Both the position numbers and the translations under genes were made by a program. Below, in pieces: positions 50,167 through 59,837 of a stretch of DNA of 64,000 nucleotides (position 1 is its first letter; each line of letters opens with the position of its first letter). The notes under the pieces were generated by a model that worked only from the letters and a program-made list of their open reading frames with translations, had not been told where the DNA came from and did not search any database. The stretch spans positions 1 through 64,000 of the forward strand of contig JBPOFA010000012.1 of NCBI GenBank assembly GCA_051251595.1. The letters run 5' to 3'. Origin of the DNA: NORP110 sp051251595 (GTDB lineage Bacteria; Pseudomonadota; Alphaproteobacteria; Rhodobacterales; Rhodobacteraceae).

Positions 50167-50493
50167 TTAGTTAAGCTGAAATTCCAGCGGATAGTGGCCA
50201 TCCTCAAAATCGCCAAACAGGTCTGGCAAGTCAGGGTGATCCACTGGTTTGCCGGAATAATCGGCAACCAGATTTTGTTCAGACACATAAGCCACATAGT
50301 AGCTTTGGTCATTCTCAGCCAGCAGATGATAGAACGGCTGGTCCTTTGGCGGACGGCTTTCTTCTGGGATGGCTGCGTACCAGTCATCTGTGTTCGAAAA
50401 AATAGCATCCACATCAAAAACCACCCCTCTGAAGGGGTGTTTGCGATGGCGGACAACCTGCCCGAGATGATATTTTGCACGCGTCTTAAGCAT
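50167..50493 (-). CDS. hspQ: Heat shock protein HspQ
   Basis: This 108-residue protein is of the HspQ (YccV) family, which binds hemimethylated DNA in E. coli and acts as a Lon specificity factor in some bacteria. It contains AKYHLGQVVRHRKHPFRGVV (about 6-25), YHLLAENDQSYYVAYVSEQNL and a C-terminal acidic segment. The start at 50493 has AGAGG 10 nt upstream. It is convergent with ggt and divergent from the transporter gene. Confidence 0.9.
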   Translation of the reverse strand: MLKTRAKYHLGQVVRHRKHPFRGVVFDVDAIFSNTDDWYAAIPEESRPPKDQPFYHLLAENDQSYYVAYVSEQNLVADYSGKPVDHPDLPDLFGDFEDGHYPLEFQLN

Positions 50494-50578
50494 AAAATCG
50501 TAACCTCTGTTCCTTGTTACTAGACCCTCCTTGCGGTTTCTGTCCATGTGAATTGCAGGAAATTAAGAGAAACAGTCT

Positions 50579-51460
50579 GTGAACACAGTTATAACAATAT
50601 TGGAAATCGTCGCTCCGGTGGTGTTTTTGCCGCTGGTCGGTTTCTTCTGGATTCGGATGGGCTACGAGTACAAGGTTCAGTTCGTCTCGCGCCTGGCAAT
50701 GACCATTGGCGTGCCGGCGCTGATCTTTACGGCGCTGCAGGAAACAGAAATCGCCCCTGAAAAATTATCCGTCGTTACGCTGGCGGCCTTGACGGCCTAT
50801 GGCGTTATTTCCGTCGTCGCCTTTGCCTTTGTCAAACTGGCCAAGATCGACATCCGCACCTATCTGGCCCCGTTGATTTTTGGGAACACCGGCAACCTTG
50901 GCATGCCCTTGGCCTTATTTGCATTTGGCGACGAAGGCCTGGGCTATGCGGTCGTGATCTTCGCCGCCTCTATCGTTCTGTCCTTTACGGTCGGGCTTTG
51001 GATCGTGGCGGGGGGCGGATCGTTTTGGAAGATCCTGAAAGAGCCGCTGGTCTGGGCCACTCTGTTGGGCGTGCTGTTTTTGATGAACGGCTGGCACACG
51101 CCCTTGTTCCTGACCAACACGCTGGATTTGCTTGGACAAATGGCCATCCCGCTTATGCTGATCACTTTGGGGGTTGCGGTGGCGCGATTGTCCATCGGTC
51201 GCTTTGCGCTGCCCGCGGCGATGACGGTTGTGAAGTTTGTCTTTTGCATCGCAATTGCCTGGGGGATTGGACGCTGGTTCAACCTGCCGCCCGTCGCCTT
51301 TGGCGTGTTGGTCTTGCAGATTTCGTCACCGGTCGCGGTGACCAGCTATCTTTTGGCGGAAAAATACGGCGCTGACGCAGAGGCCGTGGCCGGGTTGACC
51401 ATCATCTCTACACTGCTCGCGGTGATCACTTTACCGCTTACGCTGGCATTTGTGATCTGA
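50579..51460 (+). CDS. AEC-family (auxin efflux carrier-like) transporter
   Basis: This 293-residue protein has about ten hydrophobic segments in the AEC arrangement. Landmarks are FGNTGNLGMPLALFAFG (about 101-117) and the C-terminal SSPVAVTSYLLAEKYG (about 248-263). Bacterial AEC proteins export or exchange small organic acids such as malate or malonate, but the substrate cannot be read. The start is GTG at 50579 with AAGAGA upstream. Confidence 0.88.
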   Translation: MNTVITILEIVAPVVFLPLVGFFWIRMGYEYKVQFVSRLAMTIGVPALIFTALQETEIAPEKLSVVTLAALTAYGVISVVAFAFVKLAKIDIRTYLAPLIFGNTGNLGMPLALFAFGDEGLGYAVVIFAASIVLSFTVGLWIVAGGGSFWKILKEPLVWATLLGVLFLMNGWHTPLFLTNTLDLLGQMAIPLMLITLGVAVARLSIGRFALPAAMTVVKFVFCIAIAWGIGRWFNLPPVAFGVLVLQISSPVAVTSYLLAEKYGADAEAVAGLTIISTLLAVITLPLTLAFVI

Positions 51461-51529
51461 TCGGGCGATTTTTCGCATTCCCGAAACGATTGAAATGCTG
51501 TATGAAAACAAAAAAAATGCGAGGGGCAA

Positions 51530-52114
51530 ATGAGCAGACTTCTTCGCGCGACAGCTTTGGTTCTTCTAGTAGCGGCTTGTGGCAGCAGCAATAATACTGC
51601 CCCCCGCAATCTGAATGATGCCTGTAGTATTGCTGATCAGCGCCCAAAATTTCTAAAAGCGATGAAACGTGCCGAAAAGAATTGGGGCGTCCCGGTTCAT
51701 GTGCAGATGGCCACGATTTATCAGGAAAGCAAATTCATCGGGAACGCCAAGACCCCGCATCAATATGCGTTGGGGATTATCCCGACGGGGCGTCAGTCTT
51801 CGGCCTATGGGTTTAGTCAGGCGTTGGATGGCACCTGGGACGAGTACAAGAAATCGACCCGCAGCCGTGGTGCAAAGCGCAACGACATCTATGACGCGAC
51901 CGATTTTATTGGTTGGTATATGTCCAAGTCACAAGAAAGACTGGGCATTCCGTTGGATGACACGCGCAATCAGTATCTTGCCTATCACGAAGGGCGCAGC
52001 GGCTATGCCAGAGGCAGCCACAATTCGAAAGCCTGGTTGATCCGCGTCGCAAATGAAGTGGACAACCGCAGCGATCTATACCGTGGTCAGCTGTTGGCTT
52101 GCGGCAAGCTTTGA
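51530..52114 (+). CDS. SLT-domain lipoprotein (lytic-transglycosylase-like)
   Basis: This 194-residue lipoprotein has a short signal with lipobox LVAACG (about 13-18). The mature part shows a lysozyme-like fold: VHVQMATIYQESKF (about 56-69) contains the likely catalytic Glu, followed by SSAYGFSQALDGTWDEY and YLAYHEGRSGYARG. It likely cuts or binds peptidoglycan near the outer membrane. GAGG lies 5 nt before the ATG. Its stop abuts the stop of lolA within TGATCA. Confidence 0.87.
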   Translation: MSRLLRATALVLLVAACGSSNNTAPRNLNDACSIADQRPKFLKAMKRAEKNWGVPVHVQMATIYQESKFIGNAKTPHQYALGIIPTGRQSSAYGFSQALDGTWDEYKKSTRSRGAKRNDIYDATDFIGWYMSKSQERLGIPLDDTRNQYLAYHEGRSGYARGSHNSKAWLIRVANEVDNRSDLYRGQLLACGKL

Positions 52115-52717
52115 TCAGAACCCGCGTTTGCGCATGGCCTCGTCCATGTCAAAGACGCGGGCGCTAAAGCTTACATCGGTCTTCAAATCACCCAGAATGA
52201 CTGTGGTGCTTTGCCCTGCGCCATCGCGGATCACCCATTGGCGCAGTTGCACCGGCTCTCCGGTAAAAATGAGCTGAATATCCCCATATTCCGGGTGCTT
52301 GGGATCCTGCGCGATCACTGTTGTTGTTGGCCCGTCAGACACGTGGCCGACCACCATATTGGCCTGCCCCAAATTCACATTGCGCGCCAGGATCAGGCTA
52401 AGCGGGGTGCTGGCCAATGGGAACTTGTCAGGCGATTGGTTTGACTTTGCGTCCAGCACCATGACCTGACCTTGACTGGCCAAAACGATGCTTTTGTCTG
52501 GCGGGTTGTAGTCAAACCGGATGCGGCCCGGGCGCAAGATAGAGATGTCGCCCGTAGAGATCGTACCGTCATCGTTGATCTGGGTGAACTCTGCCTTGGC
52601 AGATTTCAGATCGTTGAGATAGGCGGAAATTTCAGACAAGGATAGTTTGTCCGCCCACACCGGGGAAACGGACAAACAAAGGGCCAAAGGCGCAAGAAGC
52701 AAACGAATGTGTTTCAT
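52115..52717 (-). CDS. lolA: LolA-family outer-membrane lipoprotein carrier
   Basis: LolA ferries lipoproteins across the periplasm from LolCDE to LolB. The 200-residue protein has a signal peptide (to about residue 22) and a half-barrel beta fold: LNDLKSAKAEFTQ (about 34), GRIRFDYNPPDKSIVLASQGQ, VIAQDPKHPEYGDIQLIF. The gene follows ftsK by 67 bp on the same strand. Confidence 0.93.
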   Translation of the reverse strand: MKHIRLLLAPLALCLSVSPVWADKLSLSEISAYLNDLKSAKAEFTQINDDGTISTGDISILRPGRIRFDYNPPDKSIVLASQGQVMVLDAKSNQSPDKFPLASTPLSLILARNVNLGQANMVVGHVSDGPTTTVIAQDPKHPEYGDIQLIFTGEPVQLRQWVIRDGAGQSTTVILGDLKTDVSFSARVFDMDEAMRKRGF

Positions 52718-52784
52718 GGTCCCAACATACTATGCCGGGACCAGTTCTGCACCTGTCGTTTCATCACATTAGAGCGATAAAACG

Positions 52785-55703
52785 CTACTGCTGTTCAGGC
52801 ACCAGAATTTCGCGTTTGCCCACATGGTTGGCCGGACTGACCAGTCCGGCATCTTCCATCTGTTCAACAAGCCGCGCTGCTTTGTTGTACCCAATCGCCA
52901 GTTTGCGCTGGACATAGCTGGTGGAGCATTTGCGATCCTTGATCACGATCGCAACCGCCTGATCGTAAAGCGCGTCCTGCCCGTCGGTGTTGCCACCCAG
53001 ACCAAGGACAAGGTCAATGCTGCTTTCGGTTTCTTCATCCGGGCCATCGGTCACGCCGCTGAGATATTCAGGCGGGCCAAAGGATTTGAGGTAGTTGACG
53101 ATTTCCTCGACCTCTTCGTCGCTTACGAACGGGCCGTGCACACGGGTGATCTTGGCACCACCGGCCATGAACAACATGTCACCCATGCCCAACAACTGTT
53201 CCGCGCCCTGCTCGCCCAGAATGGTGCGGCTGTCGATCTTACTGGTGACCTGAAACGAAATACGCGTTGGAAAGTTCGCCTTGATCGTACCGGTGATCAC
53301 ATCCACCGACGGACGCTGCGTGGCCATGATCAGGTGGATACCAGAGGCACGCGCCATTTGCGCGAGGCGCTGAATACAGGCCTCAATCTCTTTGCCGGCC
53401 ACCATCATCAGGTCGGCCATCTCATCCACGATGACGACGATATAGGGCAGTTTCTTTGGCTGGAATTCATCCGTTTCAAAGATCGGTTCGCCGGTATCCT
53501 CATCAAAGCCGGTTTGAACGGTGCGGCTGAACATTTCGTTCTTGGCCAGCGCATCACGGACACGTCCGTTATAGCCTTCGATATTGCGCACGCCCATTTT
53601 GGACATTTTGCGATACCGCTCTTCCATTTCGCCCACGACCCATTTCAGGGCAACAACCGCTTTTTTCGGGTCGGTCACAACGGGCGACAACAGATGCGGA
53701 ATGCCGTCATAAACGCTGAGTTCCAGCATTTTCGGGTCAATCATGATCATCCGGCATTCATCCGGTGTCAGCTTGTAAAGCAGCGACAGGATCATTGTGT
53801 TGATCGCCACCGATTTACCAGAACCGGTTGTACCGGCGATCAGCAAGTGGGGCATCTTGGACAGGTTCGCAACAATGGAATCGCCGCCAATGTCTTTGCC
53901 CAAGGCCAAAGGCAGGCGCATGTTGCTATCGCCAAAGTCGCGGGCCGACAGGATTTCGCGCAAGACCACCTTTTCACGGGCGGCGTTTGGCAATTCGATC
54001 CCGATCACAGAGCGGCCCGGAACCGTCGACACACGGGCCGACAGGGCAGACATGGACCGCGCGATGTCATCGGCCAGACCGATAACGCGGCTGGCCTTAA
54101 GACCCGGCGCAGGTTCAAGTTCGTACATGGTCACAACCGGACCCGGACGGACCGAAATGATTTCACCTTTGACGCCATAGTCATCCAACACGGATTCCAG
54201 CATCCGCGCGTTTTCTTCCAAGGCCTCGTCGGCCAAGTGATGACGCTCCACCTCTACCGGGTTGGTCAAAAGGTTCAGCGGAGGCGTTGTGTATTCGGTT
54301 TCGCTTTCTTCGAACTGCAACGCGGGCTGCGCTTCTTCGCGGGCCTGCTTGGACGGTTGAGCGGGTTTGCGCAGCGCGTGGCGCACAACCTTTTTGGGTT
54401 CGTGGAACGGCACCTCTGGCGCTTCATAAGTCGAAATTTCAGGGGTGCCGGTCAGTGGCGGAAGGTCCTGGCTTTCCAGCATTTCGGACAGGTCCAGCGG
54501 ACCGGTCGCGGCAGGGGCTTCGTTCATTTCCGCCGTATAGTCATGCTGTTGATCTGCAACCGGAGCCGGCTGTTTGTTCAGGATCATCGGCTGCGGCCCG
54601 CGCAGGTGGTGTTCGCGAACTGCCTGGGAAACCCGAGTTCCTTCGGCGCGCAGCACTGGCTTTTGCTGCACCCGCTTTTTGATGACGTCGGCAATCATCG
54701 CCTTCACAGCCGGATCGCCAAAATCTTCTGGCGTGGCCAATTGTGGTTCGGGTTCTTCAACAGGTTCTGGTGCGCGGCGCAACAGGGACGGCATGCGCGA
54801 CAACAGGCTTGGCTTTGGCTCTGGCGCGGCCAATTCTTCTTCGATGACGGTTTGGCCCTGCTCGGACTGATAGTCATCGGTGTTTGCGACGTGTTGCTCT
54901 GGCCGCCGCACCATTGGTTGAGCGGCGGCTTGGCTGACGGGTGGTTCGGACATGCGGGCATAGGCCGCGGCGCTTTCGGCGGCCATGATGCGGGCTTCTT
55001 TACGCTCTTGCCGGCGTTCTTGCAGGCTGCGGCGCCCTTCTGCGGCAAATCCAAAGGCCTGACCGATGAAGCGCAGCAAATGCGCATAGGCCATGATGAC
55101 GCCAACCAGCATGAAACGGGCGATGCGGGACAATTCAGCGTAGGTAAACCCAAGGACAAAGGCGGTCATCGCCAAGGCCCCAGCCGCCATGAACAGCGCC
55201 ATGACTTTCAGGCCAATGGTTGCCTTGATCGGAACGACGCCCAAAACGGCCCCCAAGACGGTGTCTCCAAACAGGCCACCCAGACCAAAGGAATGGGTCC
55301 AGCTGTCAAACGGCACATGGGTCGAGGCATAGACAGAAACCAAGGCGATGGCGATCGGGGCAAAGATGGCGCGGGTGACGGCGCGTTCTTCGCCTTTGTG
55401 CAAGACAAAGCGCAGACCCCATGTCGCCATCAGCACAACCGTGCCCCAGGCCCCAAGACCGGCAATAACGATCAAAGGCGAAGCGATAGAGGCCCCAAAC
55501 CGGCCAAGATAGTTGCGAACAGGTTCATCGGTGGCGGACAACCAGCTGGGGTCTTCGGGAACGTAAGACCACAGGATCAATCCCATCAAACATGCCGCAA
55601 ACAGCAATCCAACGCCCAGCAGTTCTTTGCCACGTCGTTCCAGAACCGCCTGAGTGTTGCTATCCAAAAGAGGATCACGCTGTCTTGCCTGATAAGTTGC
55701 CAT
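52785..55703 (-). CDS. ftsK: DNA translocase FtsK
   Basis: FtsK pumps the chromosome terminus through the division septum and helps resolve dimers at dif. The 972-residue protein has an N-terminal domain with at least four membrane segments (to about 220) and a long Pro/Glu-rich linker (about 240-500). The RecA-like motor follows with Walker A GTTGSGKSVAINTMI (near 635) and KLPYIVVIVDEMADLMM. The C-terminal gamma winged helix (SYVQRKLAIGYNKAARLVEQ) binds KOPS. The start at 55703 has AGGGA upstream; the frame to 55736 is not supported. Confidence 0.96.
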   Translation of the reverse strand: MATYQARQRDPLLDSNTQAVLERRGKELLGVGLLFAACLMGLILWSYVPEDPSWLSATDEPVRNYLGRFGASIASPLIVIAGLGAWGTVVLMATWGLRFVLHKGEERAVTRAIFAPIAIALVSVYASTHVPFDSWTHSFGLGGLFGDTVLGAVLGVVPIKATIGLKVMALFMAAGALAMTAFVLGFTYAELSRIARFMLVGVIMAYAHLLRFIGQAFGFAAEGRRSLQERRQERKEARIMAAESAAAYARMSEPPVSQAAAQPMVRRPEQHVANTDDYQSEQGQTVIEEELAAPEPKPSLLSRMPSLLRRAPEPVEEPEPQLATPEDFGDPAVKAMIADVIKKRVQQKPVLRAEGTRVSQAVREHHLRGPQPMILNKQPAPVADQQHDYTAEMNEAPAATGPLDLSEMLESQDLPPLTGTPEISTYEAPEVPFHEPKKVVRHALRKPAQPSKQAREEAQPALQFEESETEYTTPPLNLLTNPVEVERHHLADEALEENARMLESVLDDYGVKGEIISVRPGPVVTMYELEPAPGLKASRVIGLADDIARSMSALSARVSTVPGRSVIGIELPNAAREKVVLREILSARDFGDSNMRLPLALGKDIGGDSIVANLSKMPHLLIAGTTGSGKSVAINTMILSLLYKLTPDECRMIMIDPKMLELSVYDGIPHLLSPVVTDPKKAVVALKWVVGEMEERYRKMSKMGVRNIEGYNGRVRDALAKNEMFSRTVQTGFDEDTGEPIFETDEFQPKKLPYIVVIVDEMADLMMVAGKEIEACIQRLAQMARASGIHLIMATQRPSVDVITGTIKANFPTRISFQVTSKIDSRTILGEQGAEQLLGMGDMLFMAGGAKITRVHGPFVSDEEVEEIVNYLKSFGPPEYLSGVTDGPDEETESSIDLVLGLGGNTDGQDALYDQAVAIVIKDRKCSTSYVQRKLAIGYNKAARLVEQMEDAGLVSPANHVGKREILVPEQQ

Positions 55704-55716
55704 TATTCCCTCGTCC

Positions 55717-56901
55717 TCACGTAAATAGACAGTCACGAAGCCTGATCAGGCCGCGCTGCATTTCTTGTTTTGGGGCCACCATTGCGACCCGGATGAATTC
55801 TTTGCCCGGATTCCCGTCGGGCGTATCGCGGCTCAGATAGGCACCGGGCAAAACCCGAACCCCTGTTTCTTGCCACAACCAAAGCGCGGCCTCTTCGCCA
55901 TCGCGAACCGGCAGCCACAAAAAGAAACCCGCCTGCGGTGCGGCGCAGCCGTCGATTTCAGAAAAAATCTCGTCCGCCAGATCATATTTCTCGGCGTAGA
56001 GCGCACGGTTTTGCGCCACATGCGCGTCGTCGTCCCACGCTTTTTCCGACACATGCTGGATCGGCAAAGGCAGTGGCGCGCCGGCAAAGGCCCGCAGCTT
56101 TTTGATGTGGGCCATGCATTTTGGGCCCGCCGCAACGAAACCGGATCGCAGACCCGGCAGGTTCGAGCGTTTCGACAGAGAGTGAAAGATCACAACCCGT
56201 TCCGGATCCGCGCCCACGTCCTGTGCGACCTGCATCGCGCTGAGCGGCGGGGTGTCGCGATAGATTTCAGAGTAACATTCATCCGAAAAAATCCGGAAAT
56301 CATATTTCTCGGCCAGCGCAATCAGGTTTTCCAGATAGGCGCGGTTGGCCACAGCACCCTGCGGGTTCGAGGGTGAACAGATGTAGACGATTTCAACCTG
56401 TTCCAAAGTCTTTGGATCCAGCCCGCAATAATCCGGCAAAAACCCGGTGTCCGGCGTCGCGTTCACAAAAACGGCCTGTGCGCCAGCGGCATGGGCCCCT
56501 GCGGCATAGGCCTGATAAAACGGGTTCGGCATCAGAACGATCGGCTGCCCACCGCTTTTTGATGTCTCTGGGCACAGGGCAACGCAGGCGTTGTACAAAC
56601 CTTCGCGGGTGCCGTTCAGCGGCATGACCTGACGGTCTGCGTCCACGGAAACGCCAAACCGGCGTTTTAGCCAACCGGCAATCGCCTGACGCAATTCAGG
56701 GGTGCCATCATTTGGGGGATATTTCCCAAAACCGTTCAGGTTCTGCGCAACCACGTCGCCCACCCAAGACGGAAACGCGTGTCTGGGCTCTCCGATCGTC
56801 ATATGTATGACTTCAGCGCCCGGCGCGTGTGCGTCGAGTAAACCGCGTAAACGCGGAAATGCGTATTCTGGCAAGTTCGAAAACCGCTCGGGAAACGTCA
56901 T
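55717..56901 (-). CDS. Class I/II aminotransferase, DapC-like
   Basis: This 394-residue PLP enzyme has the aminotransferase fold type I: MTIGEPRHAFPSWV (about 34-47), GTREGLYNACVAL (about 98), CSPSNPQGAV (about 177) and the PLP-Lys block HSLSKRSNLPGLRSGFVA (about 244). The nearest annotated roles for this family in Rhodobacteraceae are N-succinyl-diaminopimelate aminotransferase (DapC), which would fit its place before ftsK in an envelope-oriented unit. The precise substrate is inferred. It lies 13 bp before ftsK on the same strand. Confidence 0.82.
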   Translation of the reverse strand: MTFPERFSNLPEYAFPRLRGLLDAHAPGAEVIHMTIGEPRHAFPSWVGDVVAQNLNGFGKYPPNDGTPELRQAIAGWLKRRFGVSVDADRQVMPLNGTREGLYNACVALCPETSKSGGQPIVLMPNPFYQAYAAGAHAAGAQAVFVNATPDTGFLPDYCGLDPKTLEQVEIVYICSPSNPQGAVANRAYLENLIALAEKYDFRIFSDECYSEIYRDTPPLSAMQVAQDVGADPERVVIFHSLSKRSNLPGLRSGFVAAGPKCMAHIKKLRAFAGAPLPLPIQHVSEKAWDDDAHVAQNRALYAEKYDLADEIFSEIDGCAAPQAGFFLWLPVRDGEEAALWLWQETGVRVLPGAYLSRDTPDGNPGKEFIRVAMVAPKQEMQRGLIRLRDCLFT

Positions 56902-57018
56902 TACTGCCTCAATATTCGAGATCGTTGCGCCTCGATTTCCTTAACGATACCGACAGATTGCGCCCCGGTCCAGAATAACCCCGCAAAAATCGTACCTTAA
57001 GGGCGAAACATGTTGCTT

Positions 57019-58347
57019 TTAGGCCAGTGCCGCCTCGGCCGCTGCGCCGATCCGCAGCAAGCGCGACTCTGCCAGCGCGGGCGTAAAGAACATTATGCCT
57101 GTAGAGGGCACGCCGGTCGGGAGGGTCAGACTTGACAATCCCAGCAAATTCCCAATTTTCGTGTTGCGCACAGACAATAGGTTTTCAGAGACGTAATAAT
57201 CACTATCCGTCAGCAATCTTTCGATATTCGGCGGCAGGATCACAGATGTCGGCAGGATCACGGCGTCATAGCCTGCAACCGCCCGGGTCCATTCGCCCCG
57301 CAACCTGTCAAGTTCCTGTAATGCTTGAACATATTCGTAGGCCAGGGTCGTCTTTCCGGCCAAGAACCGTTCACGGACCTGAAAGAACATTTTGCCCTCT
57401 CCTGCCTCTAACACCGGGGCCCAGGTCGCGTAGGTTTCCGTCCCCATCAGTATGCCCGCCAGATCCAAAGCCGCGTCGGCGCAGGGCAGCGAACCATGTT
57501 CAATCACCGCACCAGCGGCCTGTATCCGTTCAACCGCACTGGTAAACCCTGCCAGCGGTTCTGCCCGCGCACCGTCCAGCCCGTTTTCCAACAACAGAAA
57601 CCGCTGACCCTTCAGCGTTGCACCGGTCAAATCCCCAGGGGTGCGGCCCAGAAAGGCCGACAACATCAACGAACAATCCTCTACCGTGCGACCCAGCGGG
57701 CCGACCGTATCCAGACTGGCCGCCAGCGGAACAACACCTTCCAAAGAGATCAAACCGCTGGTCGTTTTCAGGCCCACAAGGTCATTCCAGGCCGACGGGA
57801 TACGCACTGATCCGCCCGTGTCTGACCCAACCGCTGCCGCTGCCAAGCCATAGGACACAGATGCGCCCGCCCCGGAAGAGGAGCCGCCCGGAACCGCAGT
57901 GGGATCATTGACGCAAGGCGGTGTTTCAGTCACCGGGTTCAGCCCCAGCCCTGAAAAGGCAAGCTCTGTCATATGTGTCTTACCCAAACAGACCAGACCG
58001 GCGGCAGTTGCGTTTCGCAGCACCAGCGCGTCCTGATCAGGAACACGCCCCTCCAACATTTTTGACCCGGCCTCTGTTGCGGTTCCGGCGGTGTCAAACA
58101 GGTCTTTCCAGGAAATCGGCACCCCGTCGAGCGGGGACAGACGGATGCCCTGATCCGCCCGCATTTTCGCAGCCTCGGCTTCAGCCAAGGCGCGGTCCGG
58201 CATCGTGCGGGCATAGACTTTATGCCCCAGTTCATGCGTTTCAATCGCGCTTAGAAACGTCTGGGTCAATTCCACGGGGTCGATTTCGCCCCGATCAATG
58301 CCACGCCCTAAATCTGCCGCCGACTGTTCCAGCCATTCCTTGCCCAT
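57019..58347 (-). CDS. Amidase-signature family hydrolase
   Basis: This 442-residue protein is of the amidase-signature family: the catalytic Lys in GVPISWKDLFD (about 80-90), the Gly/Ser block PGGSSSGAGASVSYGLA (about 150-166) and the catalytic Ser in GSDTGGSVRIPS (about 172-183). Family members hydrolyse amides or nitrile-derived carboxamides. It is not the GatA of the gatCAB complex by context, as no gatB/C lie nearby. The start at 58347 has AAGGA 9 nt upstream; the long frame above it is not supported. Confidence 0.87.
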   Translation of the reverse strand: MGKEWLEQSAADLGRGIDRGEIDPVELTQTFLSAIETHELGHKVYARTMPDRALAEAEAAKMRADQGIRLSPLDGVPISWKDLFDTAGTATEAGSKMLEGRVPDQDALVLRNATAAGLVCLGKTHMTELAFSGLGLNPVTETPPCVNDPTAVPGGSSSGAGASVSYGLAAAAVGSDTGGSVRIPSAWNDLVGLKTTSGLISLEGVVPLAASLDTVGPLGRTVEDCSLMLSAFLGRTPGDLTGATLKGQRFLLLENGLDGARAEPLAGFTSAVERIQAAGAVIEHGSLPCADAALDLAGILMGTETYATWAPVLEAGEGKMFFQVRERFLAGKTTLAYEYVQALQELDRLRGEWTRAVAGYDAVILPTSVILPPNIERLLTDSDYYVSENLLSVRNTKIGNLLGLSSLTLPTGVPSTGIMFFTPALAESRLLRIGAAAEAALA

Positions 58348-58431
58348 GCACGCTTTTCCTTTTTGTCTCAAATGCAGGGTAGCGTCACCGCAGCGCATGG
58401 ACAATCCTATCGTCACGCACATATTGGAAGA

Positions 58432-59658
58432 ATGGAACTGAAACACGATATCATCATTGTCGGGGGCGGGCTGAACGGCTGTTCGCAGGCGCTGGCCCTG
58501 GCGCGATCCGGGTTCGAGGTTGCGCTGGTGGAATCCCTGCCTGCGCGGACACGTGCGGCCCATGATTTTGACGGGCGCAGCTATGCCTTGTCGCTGACCT
58601 CTAAGAAACTGTTGCAGGCCATTGGGCTGTGGGATCAGGTTCACGCGCAGTCGCAACCGATCCTTGAAATCAAGGCAACCGATGGCAGGCCCGGCACGGG
58701 GCCCTCGCCTTTCGTGCTGGAATTTGATCACGCCGAAATCGAAGAAGGCCCCATGGGCTATATGATCGAAGACAGGTTTTTGCGCGATGCTTTGCTGGAC
58801 GCGATTGACGTAGAGAACCGGATATCGACATTCAACGGCGCGACGATCGTTGCGCAGGACACGTTAGGCCCATTTGCAACAGCGACGTTGCACAGCGGTG
58901 AGGTGTTGACCGCGCAATTGATCATTGGATGTGACGGGCGAAAATCAGCCACGGCGACGCGCGCTGGCGTGAAACGGTCGGGCTGGGATTATGGCCAGAC
59001 GGCGCTGGTCTGCGCGATCGCTCATGAACAGCCACATCACGGTGTCGCGCACCAGTTTTTCATGCCTGCGGGCCCCCTTGCCATTTTGCCGCTGCCCGGC
59101 AACCGCTGTTCCATTGTCTGGACGGAAAAGACGAAAAATGCTGCGCGGATTCAATCGCTTAGCGATGATGGATACCTTGAAGAGCTACGCCCGAGATTCG
59201 GGGATTTCCTAGGTGAAATATCTTTGGCGGGCACGCGGTTCAGCTATCCTCTTAGCCTGACATTGGCGGATCGTTTCTGCGCGGATCGCGTCGCTTTGGT
59301 GGGCGATGCTGCCCATGGGGTGCATCCGCTGGCTGGTCAGGGATTGAATGCCGGTCTGAAAGACGTCGCGGCGCTGACAGAGATCCTGACACTGGCGATG
59401 CGCCGGGGCGAAGATTTTGGCCGCATTGATGTGCTGGAACGCTATCAACAATGGCGCAGGTTCGATGTGATCACACTTGCCGCAGTGACGGACACGTTCA
59501 ACAAGCTGTTTTCGAACGACAATTCTTTGCTGCGCATTGGCCGCGATCTGGGCATGGGATTTGTGAATGCGTTGCCCGGCGTGCGGCGCAGTCTGATCCG
59601 TGAAGCAGCCGGGTTGACGGGCGACCTGCCACAATTGCTGCAGGGTCGACCAATCTAG
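58432..59658 (+). CDS. UbiH/UbiF/Coq6-family FAD monooxygenase
   Basis: This 408-residue flavin hydroxylase is of the ubiquinone-synthesis family. Its FAD fold starts DIIIVGGGLNGCSQALAL (about 6-23) and the second FAD signature is ALVGDAAHGVHPLAGQGLNAGLKD (about 286 onwards). Alphaproteobacteria often carry one or two ring hydroxylases of wide or narrow specificity, and which carbon this enzyme hydroxylates cannot be read. The start at 58432 has a GGAAG just upstream. It is convergent with trm112 and shares CTAG for both stops. Confidence 0.88.
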   Translation: MELKHDIIIVGGGLNGCSQALALARSGFEVALVESLPARTRAAHDFDGRSYALSLTSKKLLQAIGLWDQVHAQSQPILEIKATDGRPGTGPSPFVLEFDHAEIEEGPMGYMIEDRFLRDALLDAIDVENRISTFNGATIVAQDTLGPFATATLHSGEVLTAQLIIGCDGRKSATATRAGVKRSGWDYGQTALVCAIAHEQPHHGVAHQFFMPAGPLAILPLPGNRCSIVWTEKTKNAARIQSLSDDGYLEELRPRFGDFLGEISLAGTRFSYPLSLTLADRFCADRVALVGDAAHGVHPLAGQGLNAGLKDVAALTEILTLAMRRGEDFGRIDVLERYQQWRRFDVITLAAVTDTFNKLFSNDNSLLRIGRDLGMGFVNALPGVRRSLIREAAGLTGDLPQLLQGRPI

Positions 59659-59837
59659 TCGAGCTTGCGCGCCTCATCCGCAAGCAGCACGGGAATCCCG
59701 TTTCGAATGGGAAAAGCAACGCCTGCTTGCTGGGACACAAGTTCGTTCTTTTCAGCGTCATAGGACAATGTCGCCTGAGAAAACGGACAGACGAGCGCCT
59801 CTAACATGCGACGGTCAAATTCGGCGGTTTCGCTCAT
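59655..59837 (-). CDS. Trm112-family zinc-binding protein
   Basis: This 60-residue protein is of the UPF0434/Trm112 family: EALVCPFSQATLSYD (about 13-27) and AFPIRNGIPVLLADEAR (about 41-57) are the family core. Only one of the usual zinc cysteines (in VCP) is kept. Eukaryotic and archaeal Trm112 are partners of methyltransferases; the bacterial protein's partner is uncertain. ATG at 59837 overlaps the stop of the upstream LON-domain gene by one base (TGATG), with AAAGG at 8 nt. Confidence 0.87.
   Translation of the reverse strand: MSETAEFDRRMLEALVCPFSQATLSYDAEKNELVSQQAGVAFPIRNGIPVLLADEARKLD

Noticed and set aside
52824..55724. A very long open frame antisense to ftsK
   Set aside because: It is a mirror frame of a high-GC coding strand. 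Its translation is His/Arg/Gln-rich with no family, and ftsK has all expected domains on the other strand.
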